Origin: Pogonophryne albipinna | Taxonomy: Eukaryota > Chordata > Actinopteri > Perciformes > Artedidraconidae | Assembly: GCA_028583405.1 (NCBI GenBank) | Contig: CM053256.1 | Span: 6,593,527 to 6,657,526 of the forward strand | Direction of reading: 5' to 3' | DNA length: 64,000 nt | Part shown: positions 28,596 through 43,419 of the stretch, piece after piece | Layout of the letters: each line of letters opens with the position of its first letter | Position numbering within the stretch: position 1 is the stretch's first letter | Position numbers and translations under genes: made by a program | Notes under the pieces: model-generated | The model's database searches: none | The model's input: the letters and a program-made list of their open reading frames with translations, nothing else | Told to the model about the DNA's origin: nothing

Positions 28596-28931
28596 CGCTG
28601 TTGTGAGCGTCTAGCTGTGACGCCGAGTTGACCGCCACTTTGCACAGCGAGCAGTACAGAAGACGACGAGCTTTCTCCTCTTCTGTTTCAGCATCCGTCT
28701 CGACCTCGGGTTCGGCCTCAGGCTCCAGGTCTGGTTCTGAGGGTGAGTTTAATGTTGAGTCCCCTCCAGCAGCTGAGGTAGTCTCGGGGGCTGTGGCTGC
28801 CATAATGCTCGGGTCTATGGGTGAGGCCACGGGGGCCGGCGTTGGCATTGTAAGAGTCGTCAAGGATACCAAGGGTAGCGCCGATCGGAGCACCGGAGAA
28901 AGCGGCAGGGGCATTGCTCCAGGAACAACAT
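28596..28931 (-). CDS. znf385d: ZNF385D-like protein, central exon
   Basis: 336 bases, phase 1 at both ends. It starts with AT completing an aspartate codon (D VVPGAMPLPLSP), has a Pro/Thr/Ala-rich linker, then an acidic block (EPDLEPEAEPEVETDAE), then EEEKARRLLYCSLCKVAVNS and QLDAHNSG, i.e. the two cysteines and first histidine of the second finger. Acceptor CTCTCTCTGCAG|ATG, donor AGCG|GTAAGAG. The internal ATG at 28914 is not a start, since the frame is open through to the upstream exon. The acidic run is longer than I expect for the mammalian protein. Nothing is broken. Confidence 0.92.
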
Positions 28932-30189
28932 CTGCAGAGAGAGGGATTATTGTGTGATTTTAATCGTATGGCATTATTCATCACTTGGATGCAAATAATC
29001 ATTGTGAGGTTCAACCAACCTGTGGCTAAACAGACTTTGAGATAAATAGCTGAATCTAATTGCAGTAACAAGATGGGTTTCATTAGGGTTACGTGAGTGT
29101 TGGGTTAAAAGACAGACATTCTGTTCTTTTGTTGGTGTTTGCATGAGTGAACATTAAAGGTTAACACACTGCCAAACAAGAAAGGACTGAAAACAAGTTA
29201 TGAAGACCAGAACAGAGGGCTGGCAACACCATCAAAACACTAAAGCTAATGAATAAAATATCTTCTCCAAACACACAACACATGTGCAGCATTTGACCAA
29301 ATACAGAAAGATGCACAACACCACGGAAACATTTACAAATCCACCAAAAGACACAACTTAACTACTTGGTAAGGTTTAGTAAAACATTGTGGCTTGGATA
29401 TAAATATGTTTGTTTGTGATGTATGTTATGTTACTGACATAGATTAATGTTTTACCCATTCGTCTATTTCCCTCCGTCTCCTCAAATTTGCAGACTACCA
29501 CAGACTTTGATTATTAAAACATTATACATTTAAAACAAATGTAATATGGGATGAAATATATGCAGGAAAGTTCAGTAAAGAGTAAGACCAACACAAGCAA
29601 ACCAAGAAGCCGATAATAGTCAGACTTGTATTGTCAGTGTGTGAGATCACATGTAACACAAATAGCTTCGGGGTGTGAAAGAAATGTCTGATATTTTTAG
29701 GCAAAGGGACAGCAGCAGATCAATATATTTGACTCACAAAACAACAGCACATGTCAGTGTTTGGAATACAGAGGACTTGCTGCCACATATACGAAAATCT
29801 AATTTTGCCTTGGGAGCACCGCCTGATCGATGCCAATGCGTCGGAGTTCTCTGCACTCCAGCTTCACAAAATGAAGATCATCCCGCTACGAGAGCAAATC
29901 AATAGTGAATTATGTCATGCTATTTTTGTGAGCTATTATATATGGTCCTTATTTATCCCAGTGTTGGCAGTTGGCGTCGCAAAACAGCTCCGAGTTACAT
30001 TTTCAACGGGTTCACTTCTGCCAAAGGTTAAAAAAAAGACATGAAAGGTTAGGAACCATCTTTCTGTCACGACCTATGGTTAAATAAGTATGGCCTCTCC
30101 TTTAGATAAGAAGGATCAGGAAAGAGCTTCTGGAGAGTGGTGTCTATTTATTCAAGCTGAGTTTTTGAATAGCATCCAAGGATTGCAGC

Positions 30190-30245
30190 TTATTGCAATG
30201 GCACTCTGAATAAAAGCTTCAGCTAAATGCTTTAAATGTACGTAA
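30190..30245 (+). mobile_element. L2-type LINE/SINE 3' tail fragment
   Basis: GAATAAAAGCTTCAGCTAAATG followed by short TGTA repeats, the same terminus as the LINE at 14515-15140. Only the tail is recognisable. Confidence 0.5.
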
Positions 30246-31139
30246 ATATATGCATTGTCAAGTATTTCAGTGTTGTGAACATCCAATCCATTAACCTTTG
30301 AAATGGATTTGCGGCACATTTATACTTGTTGTTAGACTCTTCTTACAGTTGACTGACTCCAACTGTGAAATTTGCTGCACTTTCACGAAACTCGCTGAGT
30401 TCCCTGAATGCAGATCTCGAAAAGTAATGAACAGGAGCAGGTGGTAGATAACCGACAAAAATAGGACATTTGCATTGAAATGAAGAGGAAAGCTATAGGG
30501 TGGCTTGCTTCAGTGATATGCAACAGAATCATAAAACGTGTGATAAATGCCAGATCTTTTGCAGAGTTGGTGAGCATCGAAGTAGAGCCTAAATGACAGT
30601 GATGCTGGTAGTTGAAAACGTATATTTAACAGCGCTTTGACAACACAGGGTTCAAGAGCAGGGCTATTATTTCGAAAGGGCTCTCTTTTTGAGGGCTCTA
30701 CAAGCCAGAGTAGCTGATTTTCCACCAGGTTGGAAACAATTACCGAATTTTCACAACATGAATCCAATGGGATCCAGGCATTGCCAGGAGAAGGAATTAA
30801 TGAATACATTTTTATTTGATTAAAGTAAGGAATAGTGAAAAGTTAATTCAGGTTTCTCCTTCTTGGACTTCAGAAAAAAAATCTTGAGAGAGTAAAAGAC
30901 TGGAAGGGGATATCAGGTTATCAAAGACTGTTTGCCATCTTATATAATGTGTACTATCCAGTCAGGAAACAACTATTTGTTCTTTTGTGTTTGGCCTGAC
31001 AAGCAGCCCATCTACTCTTTGAATGAAACTCAACATCAGCAGGGAAATCAAGAGCCTTGCCACACTCTCAGCTCTCCCCTCAGCATGACAGTCCATTACA
31101 ATTTCCACATAACTGCAGAGAAAGCATCAATCCGCATGT

Positions 31140-31206
31140 TGAGCTCTATCTCACCCTGACTCATGAACAAGACCAAGGTACTTGAACTCTTTCACTCGGG
31201 GTAGAT
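31140..31206 (-). mobile_element. Short Rex3-type LINE fragment
   Basis: On the minus strand encodes PRVKEFKYLG, matching the adjacent Rex3 copy (about 31855-31907), but with no further similarity. An older remnant lying only 60 bases from the newer insertion. Confidence 0.6.
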
Positions 31207-31268
31207 ACTGTTTTGTAAAAAGCCATATTAAATTCAAGTCTGATGTTTTCAGATGCACTGTTAATATC

Positions 31269-31973
31269 CATCTCCATCTTCTCCCGCTTATCCGTGGTCG
31301 GGTCACGGGGGTAGCAGTTCCAGCAGAGAGCCCCAATCTTTCTTTTCCCTGGCCACATCAACCAGCTCTGACTGGGGGATCCCAAGGCGCTCCCAGGCCA
31401 GCGAAGAGATATAATCCCTCCACCTGGTCCTAGGTCTACCCCTCGGTCTCTTCCTAGATGGACGTGCCTGGAACACCTCCCTAGGGAGGCGCCCAGGTGG
31501 CATCCTAACTAGGTGCCCGAACCACCTCAACTGGCTCCTTTCGACGCGAAGGAGGAGCGGTTCAACTCCGAGTCCCTCCCTGATGACCGAACTTCTCACC
31601 TTATCCCTAAGGGAGACACCAGCCACCCTGCGGAGAAAACCCATCTCGACCGCTTGTATCCGCGATCTCGTTCTTTCGATTAGACCCATCCTTCATGACC
31701 ATAGGTGAGGGTAGGAACGAAAATGGCCCGGTAGACAGAGAGCTTTGCCTTCTGGCTGAGCTCCCTTTTCGTCACAACGGTGCGGTAAAGCGACTGCAGT
31801 ACCGCTCCTGCTGCTCCGATTCTCCGGCCCATCTCACGCTCCATTGTTCCCTCACTCGAGAACAAGACCCCGAGATACTTGAACTCCTTCACTTGGGGTA
31901 AGGACTCATTCCCTACTTGGAGTGGACAGTCCATTGGTTTCCTGCTGAGAACCATGGCCTCAGATTTGGAGGT
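31269..31973 (-). mobile_element. Rex3/RTE-type LINE, 5'-truncated, with 12-bp target duplication
   Basis: On the minus strand two overlapping frames encode the C-terminal part of the polyprotein: VKEFKYLGVLFSSEGTMERE ... RELSQKAKLSVYRAIFVPTLTYGHE (31955-31685), then RSRIQAVEMGFLRRVAGVSL ... RPRGRPRTRWRDYI (31680-31310). The first passes to the second by a frameshift near 31685, and the first ends in a stop. A GATAAGCGGGAGAAGATGG-type 3' end abuts the target. Perfect 12-bp direct repeats ACTGTTAATATC flank the insertion (31257-31268 and 31974-31985). This is a dead, recently inserted copy. Assignment to Rex3 is from remembered sequence of that fish family. Confidence 0.85.
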
Positions 31974-34900
31974 ACTGTTAATATCTCTATATTTAAAATG
32001 ATAAACTGGATTTCATGGGATTGTGAATAAGAGTGCATTAAGCGGCTTCTTTTTTCAATCTCCCAGTGTTTCTGCAGCAGTTATTTTATACTGTTTAGAA
32101 TGCCCTGGAGAGTATCTGTCCATCACCTGACCAGATGACCTTAAGCAAGGGCATCTATAGATTAAGGTGGCCATCAGAGAATTGATCGTTGGTGATGCAA
32201 TGTTGTGTAGCGATAACTAATTGACCTCTATCCGTTTATCTGTGTGCTTTCAGTGGACACTGCCTGTGAACTGATCTTAAGAAGAACATATGGCATGAAA
32301 AGGCCATTATTCCAGGCTGTTACACTCAATGCTATGACTGGAACATGTATTTAAAGACTCTGGACTCTGAGAAGGGGGTCAGTGACTTCAGTTATTAGTT
32401 GTGCGTAATTTATGTTCTGTTTAAATTGAGATAAGGCTGAATACGCTACACGCAAGAGCCAGAAAATCTATACAGATCTTCTTATCCAAAACGGCTATTC
32501 TTAGATTTAATAAAATCACATTAATATTGATACAAACAATGGAAAGAAGACATCAGCACTCCCACAATTGTACTTTAGCGAAAGCAATACATCTTTCCGG
32601 GTATGTTGATATCATCAGTTACTATTAAACCCAAATAACAAACGACATCAATGACCTTAGTGTAATGTACATTAACATGTCAGATCAAGCCCAAGCCATT
32701 ACCAATAGAACAATAATTAATCTGTGAACTGTTTATAATGTGGCTGACCTTGTCACTCTTGATGAATAATGTTTATGCCTTGAGCAGAGCGGCAGCGACC
32801 TCTTCGCCCCCTGCAATTAGCAACCACCTACTCCCAGTCGGCTCTTGTGTGCCAGGCATCAAAACAACCTGAAATCACAGAGATTAGCTCACTCGATTTC
32901 ACCGTGCTCACCAACGAGCTTAAAGCTGCCATCACACCTGCTTCTCTGGGCAGCTTTGCAATGGTACGGACACCAGGCTGTGTGTGTTTCCAGAAAAGTG
33001 CAAGTAAAGGTTTTGGTGGTGATGTGAGCCAGCAATGTTTTGCCTGTGAATTGTTATTTAACTGCTTTTGGCATATTCTCTGGTCATTGTTAGGGATAAT
33101 GTGTTGGTGCCGTGATGTGTTTGACTCGTTTCTTTTTGAAGATGGCCCTCATTTTTCCTCTTTCATTTATAAGCAGCTGGGAAGTATAATGTTTCTCTGG
33201 AAAAGACTGACTGCATTGACACAGGGTTCTGATCAGAAACGAGCAGTTGGGGAATGGTACATTGTTTTGGTGCTATTATTAAGGAAAACTCAACAACATT
33301 TTGACAATATGCTTATTTGCTTTGATTTGTGGAATGTGAAGATCAATAGCAATTTATTTAATATGAATTCAGCAGATGGCTCCATGATATGTTGAGCCTA
33401 TCTTAGCACAGAGACTGAATTTAAGAGGAAAACACCTTCCAAAGCTGTTATTGGATGTATTCTTCTAAAAAGTTCAATTTTGAATATCTCAGCTTCCACT
33501 GACTGGCTTTTTTACTGAGATATTCAATTTCTCTGTCTCCATCAGTGAATGGTGTCTGCTAAGCGTTTAATAGTGGGTGTGCTAAAACCAGTATACAATT
33601 TATCAACAAATCGAATAGGTGTCAAAACTGTGCAAGGATGATAAACCACCATGTTTGCTTAGCTCCCCAAACTTCTCAATAATAATTAGCGAAACACCTA
33701 TACATTCATAACTCTCTTGTAAAACCCAAACTGGTCAAGTGGACACTTCTGATATTTTCTGATCAAACAGACAAATATAAATGGGCAGCTCTAGAAATGT
33801 TGTTTTATGCTAAGCTAGGCTAATCAATTCTTGGTTCCATCTCAACGCACAGACTTGAGAGTATCAGCATTCCTCTCATCTAATCGACAGCAATATAGCA
33901 AATTATTGTATTTCCCTTAAAAATTAGAAAACATTTAATTTGAATGACGTGTAAACACAGCTTTGGAGTCGTTAGAAGACACTTTTGACACAAAATGTTT
34001 GGCATATATGAGATCTTCATGGTTCTAAGCTAGGCTTAACATATCAAGAACCCACCCCTGTCATTAGAGTATATTGTCTAAATGGGCCTTCATATGCAGG
34101 CAAATTTGCCACTAGTATTTCTTATAATTCTATCGTCAGTAAGGACTACACAAGTCAGAGCTGATAGCTGTTTAATCTCTGTAACCGAGCAAAGAAGCTT
34201 AACATATGATCAACAAGAGCAAAAAAGGTTGTGTCTTTATCTGCCTGCTTATAACAAAGGCTGGTTGGTGAAGCCATGTTAAGACACGCATGTCTTTGCC
34301 CTTGTGTTGGGGTGAATCCATCTACCAAAGTGTCATTAAAGAGCTATTTGCCATTGGAAGGGCAGGTGATTAAAGTGTACTTTGGCTTTCCTAGGACGCC
34401 ATGCACTCTGGGAAACCTCCAATCATCTGTATCCCCAGTCCGTGTGACCTGACTGGCTCTGCAAAGCCCAGTTAAGAACTCAATCCCCTCACATTAATGG
34501 AGGTAATGACTGTGATCAATCTAAAGTTGGTATGGGAAAGCAAGTCCCGACAGAAAAATTAGGAGGACGAAAAAGAGATAGGAAGGCCAGGTAACTGAAG
34601 AGGATAAGCAACAAGAAGAAAGGAGGATAGATTTGGAAGGATGGAGCTTGAAAAAGAGAAAAGTTAAATGAAAGTGAACCTGGAAAGTAAGCAAACTTTG
34701 AAGCAGAACAACATTGAACGTTTGTGAAATGGGGTGAAAGGAAAAGGGGTGGAGGTGGGTAAGGGACGTGAGAAGGTTAGGGGAGAGATAACATTGAAAG
34801 AGTAATCGAGTATGGGACACAATTAAAGAGCAAGAAATTGAGAGGCTAGTAGTGGTGAAGGCAACAAAGATGGAAAGAATCGAAAGAGAGAAAAGATCAG

Positions 34901-35984
34901 GACAGGTGCTGCGACCCTTGGAGATAGGACACTGCCTCTTTTCATTCCTCCATTTGTAACTCAGCCTCTCACACCTCTCCCCAGAGATTTGCTTTGGCGA
35001 TAGACGAGAAACGGCGCTCTGAAATCCTTCCACTCTACTTAGGCTTTCAGGCAATCACAGGACTCCCTACAGATCTGATTACCTTTCTCAATGAAGCTGG
35101 ATTAAGCCCTTTAATTAAAATGATTGGGCCTTATTATATGACGTCACAACTTAAAGGACAGAAATCCCTCATGGCTCTTGAGTTCTGTCAAATCACATTC
35201 GACGGCTATGATTCCCCCCCCCCGCCCTTCTTGTAAGTATTCCAAGCGAGTAAATGAGAAACCAGTCACAGTTGAATATTCCTAAAATAAAAGATTGATA
35301 AGGTAAGAAATTTGCATTCACAAATAAGTGTGCATCCACGCTTGCAATAATCTTTCTTGTTGAAGGGGAAAAAGCGACATTATCTCAGATATTTTACAAG
35401 CGGCAGGAGTCACTGAATCGAATTTGAACTGATTTCTTTCTTTCCAATTTCCTCCGAGCGCAAATGATCTGCAACTAATTGCTGTTGGGAAGTTTCAGTT
35501 ACACATCAGCATCCAAAATCCTCTCAAATGAGAACATTTGAAGCATCGCACAGGTATAAAGCCAATCTAATCACACACTCATCAGGTTTGCTGCCTGTCT
35601 GACGTCTGCCTGTAGGCGCTTTTTCCGACCCAGTGCGCAACTACGAAGTTAGACAGAAAGCCAGTTGTTTTTTTTTAGGTGGAAGAGGGTGCGGCAAGGG
35701 TGGCCGAGGGCGTTGGCATCCGATGGGGACCTGAGGAAGAAGGCTGTGTGGAGGGAAAAAGCCTCAGATAGCCTCCTGGCTCCCTGCAGCCGGCTCCATT
35801 GTACAGCTGCTGTCAGTGCTGGCATGGCTCCCCTGACAATCTGCTCTTTAATAGCTAATATCAGGGTACATTTCCTCAGGCACTGGACTGGAACTGAGAG
35901 ATGGCGGGCTGTGCTGTGGGCATTTCTCTCTCCCCCTCTATCTCTACTCTCTGGCACTGGTGTAAGGACACACTCACTCACTCA

Positions 35985-36180
<196 letters not shown>

Positions 36181-38099
36181 TAAACTTGACAGGCGGCCGC
36201 TGAGTCACCCGGCTAATCTATACTATCTCACTGTGTCCAGCTGTCCATCCATCTCAGAACACACACAAGTTCAACGGTGGAGTAAAGAACGCGGATGCTC
36301 GGCGCATTTCATGAAATCGACCCTATGATTACCATCTTTCATGCAGACTCATTATTTCCCGATGATGCACTTATGTTCTTTGCACAACAACTTGAACTGC
36401 CCTGAGCAGATGGACTAAATGGACACTTTTGATTTACCTCCATTATGTTGTGTAAGGAGTTGTTAATGTTAACTCTAGCAATTTGTTTTTGTTGCATCTC
36501 TTGTTACAGAGACTTCCATTAGACAATATAATAACACATAGAACATATTATGCCTTCATACAGGAATCCACTAAGCTTCAGCTTAATGTAAACACTTTCA
36601 ATTAATTCAATTTCTAGTTTTCATTTTCATACAATTAGAACTGTTGGTGGTCGAGTTGCATTGTGGGTAATGTAGACACCAGGGTTTGACAAGGAAGAAG
36701 AATGTGTAGATTAAAAAACTCTGTCTTACTCGGTATGTATTTGTATCCTTTCTTTTAAACTGTCCATTGCGAGTCTAACAATGGTATGTCTTTAATGTAA
36801 TATAGCAGACTTCCCAGCATGCACTGTTTGAGAGTTCAAATCTCCAGACACCCCCCAAATATGAACAAGGCCACTAGGAGCAGATTGACATGTTCATTGT
36901 TAGATCAATATAAAACAAATAATGTGCAACTAAACAGCTACACTTAATGATGATTACACTTCATTTATCTGTTTCACAATTCTTAAAACTTTTTTTTTAG
37001 ACCACAAGAAAACTTAAATGTTTACCTTAAACCAACATAAAATGTTTTACAGTGTATGCCTACAAAATAACAGCTACCTGATCCAAAAAAGACCCACTAT
37101 TACTGTGATTAGACCTCTTGTTAACAAACAGCCCCTGATTGACACAATCAGGTTTCTTTCTGTGATAAAAAAATGAGCAATTACCCTGCCTTGTTCCCTG
37201 CATGGATATGTTGTGTTTTGAAATACAATGATTACATACCAAAATGTGTTTTTCTCCGGTAATGTTAGAGCAAAACAAACCCATTGAAAGCCGAGTCTGA
37301 AAAGGTAATATTCTCCTTCCCTGTTGTTTCTGCCTACTCTCAATATGGCCATTATATACTCTTCCCTGCACTGAGCTTTTCATTAGAGCCAGTTTAGTGC
37401 CACTGATATACCGTCAAATATTTCAGCATTACAGATAATGCAGCATTTACCCGCCTCGACAATTAATTCCTCTGACATCTGAGCACATTAATATTCATTA
37501 CCCAGTGCCATTTGTGACAATCCGCCGCCCCCGTGCACTGTAGATATGATAGTGAGATGGTGCAGAAATGTGCCGGGGGTTTTTAAGGGCACCGAAATGA
37601 TTAATAGCTATTTGTCTGTTTGGTTATGAAGGCTTGTTGTTTAAGGTCTCTTGAGTTCTCCGTCTGTATTTAATGTGTTTACAATTTGGTATTTTTTTTA
37701 AAGTGCATGTCAGATATAGTACACTACGGATTACAGATGGCTATTTTAGTGCAGAAACAATCATACTGTTAAGCACTCCAGTCATGAATGTGTTGTGTTG
37801 TTGGAGTAAGTCATGAACGTATTATTATTACGTATGCTTCTATAAATATATTGGGCTTAATTGGACATGTGGGCTGCATTACATTTCCGTTGGAACATAT
37901 TTGCTGCACATTGTTTAGTAGTATGCTTCTTTCATTTAAACTTAAAATCTGCCTAGTTAGTTACTGAGTCTTCAACGCTCAGGGTTCCCACAGCACATGA
38001 ACACCCCTCAGTTCAGCCTTAATGTGGTTGTATACATATATAGACACTTTACTCGCATTTGCTCCTGTGGGTAATGTCCGCAGTAATGACTCTTACATG

Positions 38100-38199
38100 T
38101 CTAATATGTGTAATGTGTACTTGTAAAGCGTTTTGAGCACCTGTAAAAACGCTCTAATAAAAACAAATGTAATGCATTATTATTATTATTATTATTATA
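38100..38199 (+). mobile_element. LINE-type 3' tail with (ATT)n
   Basis: AAAGCGTTTTGAGCACC, then AACGCTCTAATAAAAAC, then an (ATT)n run at 38176-38199. This resembles the terminus of fish LINEs, but no coding part is present. Confidence 0.4.
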
Positions 38200-40686
38200 T
38201 GAGTGAAAACGAGCTAGCAGTTAATATATTCTGCAAAATGTGATCCTTTGAAAGGTTCAAGTTTACTGGAGTTATGCATCTAATATTTAATGAAAATGTA
38301 TATTTCTTTCATTTATTCTAAACATATTACACAGAGGCAAAATAAAAGATATATATAGCAAGCACTCATTAAACAAGATTGTTCCCGTTCATCCTACCAA
38401 ACACTTACTCATCCCTACACCTCTACACAATGTTCTGTACATCTTCTTTAATTGTATAATGTTTGGAATTTACTTCTAAAGCCAAACTATCCCACCCAAC
38501 AATCGTTATTATACACACTTTTTATTGTGGTATGAACACAATGTTTTTGAAATAAAATGTTCTTGAAGTATAGCCAATCGCTTTTTCACTTAATCGAAAT
38601 GTTAGGCAAGGGGGCGGGGTCTGCGTAGCCGGGGTAGAGCATGCAGGAGGCAAGAAGGACGCAGATCTGCCTACACCGCGGCCACGTAGCGGCTTTTGGA
38701 AACGCTGCATGGAAACAACACCATCAACACGTTCATTCGCTAACAGAGAATTTATCAGGGAATGAGCGGTTCTATTCACACATGGGCATAATCGCACTTC
38801 GGACGTATACTAAGTATTTTGCAGGGTAAAGGCTGTTTGATGTCCAGTCCAAATGTTTGGGGTGCTTGCGTTCTCACTTCCAGCTCCTCCGGGTAATTTT
38901 TGGATAATTTCAGGGTTGCAGTGCATGTGTGAAAGTGGCTCTAGAGACCTTGTAGATGGCCGCCGAAGGGAACATAACGTCACCTGAAAGCTCTCTTACG
39001 GGGTAAATGTTGGTTAACTGCAGTGCGGATTAGCTCAGGGTTTGCTTAAGTGCAAATTGCTCCACTTAACGGTCTGACAGTATGGCAGCTTCGTAACTCT
39101 GGGATGCGAGACAGAATGCTGCCAGGTATAAAGTTCTTAAAATACCATAAGACTGTGACCTATGTGATGTTGAATATGTAAAGTTAAATACTGGTTGTCT
39201 CTTTGAACTCAGGAGAAGAACATATATTCATATTTTTAGCATTTATGAACCAGAACATTCCCTTCAGAGACATCGTATGAAGACCGGTTTAGAGCATCAG
39301 AACCGTTTAATGGCTCAGTTTTCACCTCAAGCTAACTTTAAGCGTTAAGCAGGACTAGGTCAGACTTGACAAATAGGTCACGGTGCACATTGAGCTACAG
39401 AAATGTGCTCCTAATTGAAAAATGTGTGGAACATTGGAAGAAGACATGGGCAGAGGTGAAATTAATCCCAGAGTGTGATGGCTCAATGTGTTTCCAATCC
39501 CTTTAAAAGTCTATTGCTACAGATGAAGGGGAAGACTTTCATTTGGCCCATTTCATGACATTATAACAAGCAGCTTAAAGAGCATTAAAGGGGAGGAGGC
39601 CGTGAGAGCAGGGCTCCTCGGCAGATGTTATCTTCCACAGAAGCAATGTGAAACACTGCAGATAAAATCATTTAAAATAATCTGCATCTGGTTCCTGTCA
39701 GGTAACTGAAGTTGCAGTTCTTGTTTGTTTACTTTTTCAACATGTTTTAAAGTAGGAATCCCGCCGAGAATAGAAATGTTTTTTGTCAGACACCTGGCTA
39801 AGATAAGCGGACTTAAACAGCCACCTGTCTGCTACGTGATGAATATTAAGTTACACACGGTCACGGCACAACAATGTGCAAAAACTCAAATGCAATTAGG
39901 AAAAGGGATAAAAGGCAAACACTAGATACAAATCCAATATAGGAGGCATGACTTCTGGAGCAGACGGTTATATAAGTGGCAGATGAAGATTTCAGTATGC
40001 TTCAAACAAACTAGTGTGTAGCGCATGCCTTCCAACAACTCTGAAGGTTTAACCTGATTACATTTAAAGGATGAAAAGCATCCCCACTGGCTGCCACCTT
40101 GACCTCCTTCCCAGATCTCTATGGCTATTGTGTCTCTGCAGTGAATTGTACAGCCAATCGATAATGTCACACCCTTTTAGAAAGTCTCTCCTGAAAGGCA
40201 TGCATGGCAAGTACAAGCTTAACAAATAAAAAGGTGACACAAGTAGAACAAAGAGGGTGTTAAACACAATACTGTATAGTTGCATTCAGACTGCAGAAAA
40301 CATGGCATTTTGACGCTGCATCGAACAAACAGAATGAATAACGGAGCTTAGTTTTTTCCTACAGTGCTGGTTGTGATCAGGACAATCCAACAAACGTTGT
40401 GTTTGAGGCATAATCAGGCCCTGCCTAATTCTTCTCTACAACTCTACAAATTCAATAAGTCAGCAGCCAGCCGTTGGCAGACCAGCCAACACAGGGTTGT
40501 GATTTAATCAACAGTGAGTCCATCCAGGTCCTAAAGTGATTGCATGTTGTGTGCAGCAAATGTAAAATGCCAAAAATGTGTTTTTTTTGGGGTCCAACAT
40601 TCATCCTCAACAATGGCAGCAGCTATAAAAAGACCACAACAAAGAACATGTATTGGGGAATGTGCAGCAGGCAGGAAAACACAAAC

Positions 40687-40855
40687 CTTTCCTGTCGGTG
40701 CCGATGGGGACCTGCGAGGTGTTGATGCCCTTGGCGATCTCTTGGTTGGTGGTTTCCTTGGTGACCACTGAGCCTTTGAGCTTACTCTTCGGAGAGTCCA
40801 GGGCTTTTAGCTTCTTGGCATGTTTTGTGCCCTTGTAGTGGGCCAAGGCTTGGCT
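40687..40855 (-). CDS. znf385d: ZNF385D-like protein, exon with finger 1 histidine half
   Basis: 169 bases, phase 0 start (CACAG|AGC) and phase 1 end (AAAG|GTTTGT). It encodes SQALAHYKGTKHAKKLKALD, the histidine half of the first finger, then a Lys/Ser/Thr linker to IGTDRK. The terminal G joins AT of the next exon to give aspartate. The cysteine half (expected CNxCQxRFNSD) must be in an upstream exon, which I could not find between 40856 and 64000. The gene therefore very likely starts beyond the window. Together the five exons give 341 codons plus stop with no interruption. Confidence 0.9.
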
Positions 40856-43419
40856 CTGTGAGGAGAACAAATAACAGGCTCGATTTAGCGCTGGGAAAGC
40901 AGCTCAACACAGAGCCAGGATGAAATAGAATATGAAAACTAGAGGAACACAGTCACTCAGCGAAGCAGACTAAACACAATTAGCAAGGGACAATTGATAT
41001 GTCTTTCTGTCCAGCAAAAAGTGGAAACAAATCTTCTAGTACAAAATTGTTAATAAATCCAGGTACTTGGTTAGTCATTTAAATGCTTTGTTTTGGCAGT
41101 TGTTTTTATCTTTTTACCCAAAAGGATTTAACATAATGAAAGCACCATTGGAAATAATTAATTGTTCCTTAGAAATGATCTGTTTAAGAAAGCCTTGATG
41201 TCCATAACAAATACATAAATCAAATGTATTAGTCCCTGAATAGTTATTAACATTTCAAATTTGTCGGGCTATTGTAACTAAGAGACGTCAATACAGTGAC
41301 AATGTGATTATGAAGCCTATTTCTTCATTAATAACAATGAAGAAATAAGTGATTCAGATATTTGTGTGACCCTCGATGTATAATTTATGAAGCTGCTGTT
41401 TGTTTTAAAGTCTGATCACGTAGCGCCACTAAGTTTCACCTTCAGGAAATACTAAACCAGGCACACAGAAGTGGGACATATGCAGAGACTTTGAACTGTC
41501 CTTGTTTACCTTTGCTCATGCCCGTGCATACTTCGCCTGTGTCAGGAACGAAGGTATCAGGAAAAATGCAATTGCCTCTCGGAATAAATAAGCAAGCCAA
41601 CCACGCATCCCCAGAAGACATTTGGAAGAATCTTTATTTATGGGCCCCAGTGGGGACATTCACTAAAGGCTGAAAGAGCACATTCCAGGTGGTCCTCTTT
41701 GCATTACAATTTAACCAAAGAAGTATTCCTTTCCTTTCCTTTTGTTCCTCTTCAACAAGAACAGCCAATTATTTTTAGACAGTGGGGGATGGAGTACTCT
41801 GATAAGGTTAACGCAATCACCAATCACTGTGACTACACCCAGCATGGAAATAGCCCATGTATGCCAATAAATCCCCAATCAAAAAGTATAAGTTAAACTC
41901 CTAATTGCAAAATGTAAATAGATATTTTCGTCAAATGTATATTAATATAAAAAGTTTACTATTTTTATAATTTACTGTCAATGGTTTTAATGTTCCTCAA
42001 TGTGGAGCCAATTTTAGTGACTTTGTATACTTCTGGGTAGTGGGTACTGCTCTGAAGCGTGTCATGTGTTTTTAATGAAAAAATAACCCAGCAGCTATGT
42101 CAAATAGGTGCTGTTTATTTCCCTCTGAAATATAATGGCGTGGAAGAATAAAATAGCCTAAACTGTAATATTTAAGTAAAGTACATGTACCAAAATATGT
42201 AAGGTTATGTAGTTACATTCCTCTACTGGTTGTAAGCAGTGGTAAGATTGGTCTAATTGTGAGAAAATAGGCTCATTATTTGTGACAAAGCTCTTAAAGC
42301 ATTTTATTTTAGTTAAGGTAGGTATCACTTAAATTATCTTAATTTACTTCCAATATTGATCTAATATCTAATATCCATTGTGAACTTACAAGTGTATGTG
42401 AATGGTTAATTTAACAAGACAGGTAAAGAGATTTAATTATGTGGGGAGAATACATTTAGTTCAAATATTTTTGTTGGCAACGGTAGTTTGCTAAAAGGGC
42501 TTAAACGTTTTCCGTTCATTCCAATAAAAACATTTTTGGATAAGGTGTCACTTTTTCAAATTGAGTGCACATCTTGTTCTGGCATGAAACTATTCATTTT
42601 GACCCACATTCATCACTCTCCAGGTACTGAAGACATAACTTATATTTTGTCATGGGACTCAGGTGATATGAATGATTGTTTAATGCGACTGGCGACTGTG
42701 CCATAAATTCATCTTTCATTAGAGAAATGGAGCGAAAGAATTGCCTGAATTCCAAGGCTGACACATGCATGATTAAAACTGTGAAGGGAATCATTTGTTT
42801 TCCTTGCAGGTGAGCTGTGAGGGGGGAAAAGACATCAAACTAAATCATAGTCGGAGGGTTTTAAGATTAAGAGGGGCTGTCTGGAAACCAAAAGGTCACC
42901 ATTTAAATCTCCATGTATCAATCAACAGTCATGAGAACTGGTTTTGGCACAGTAAGTAAACCTGAATTTGAGTGTCAGCTGAAGTGTAAATCTAATTCAG
43001 TTCTTCCATTAAAAGCTCTGACACATTTTTGCTAAACTGGCTTCTTATGAGCAATGGGCTCCTACCTGAAAACACAGGTATTTTCAGATGAGAGACTTCT
43101 GCATTTGTGCTTGTGGTGTGCTCCTGTGTGCTCAGGCTTTATTGATATTTGAACTGTTAAGTCTTAACTAAATATAATAATACCAAGGAACCATAGCTTG
43201 GATTGTATTTATTCAGTCCTAAAAAAAATAGCATTTTAAATAAACAATTGAAACTTGAAACGATGTTTTAATGGAACAATGCGGTTAATAACTACTTTCA
43301 CCACAGCAAACACATTGTAGTTTAAACCACTTAAACAATTTCACTCTTGGATAATGTGTCTGTTTGTCTTTTGGACATGGTTTGTAATCTGTACTCAAAG
43401 AGAGTTATTGAATGCCTTG
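40856..43419 (-). other. Probable znf385d intron, unassigned part
   Basis: About 2.5 kb of AT-rich sequence upstream of the first visible exon. No gene or repeat recognised. Confidence 0.5.
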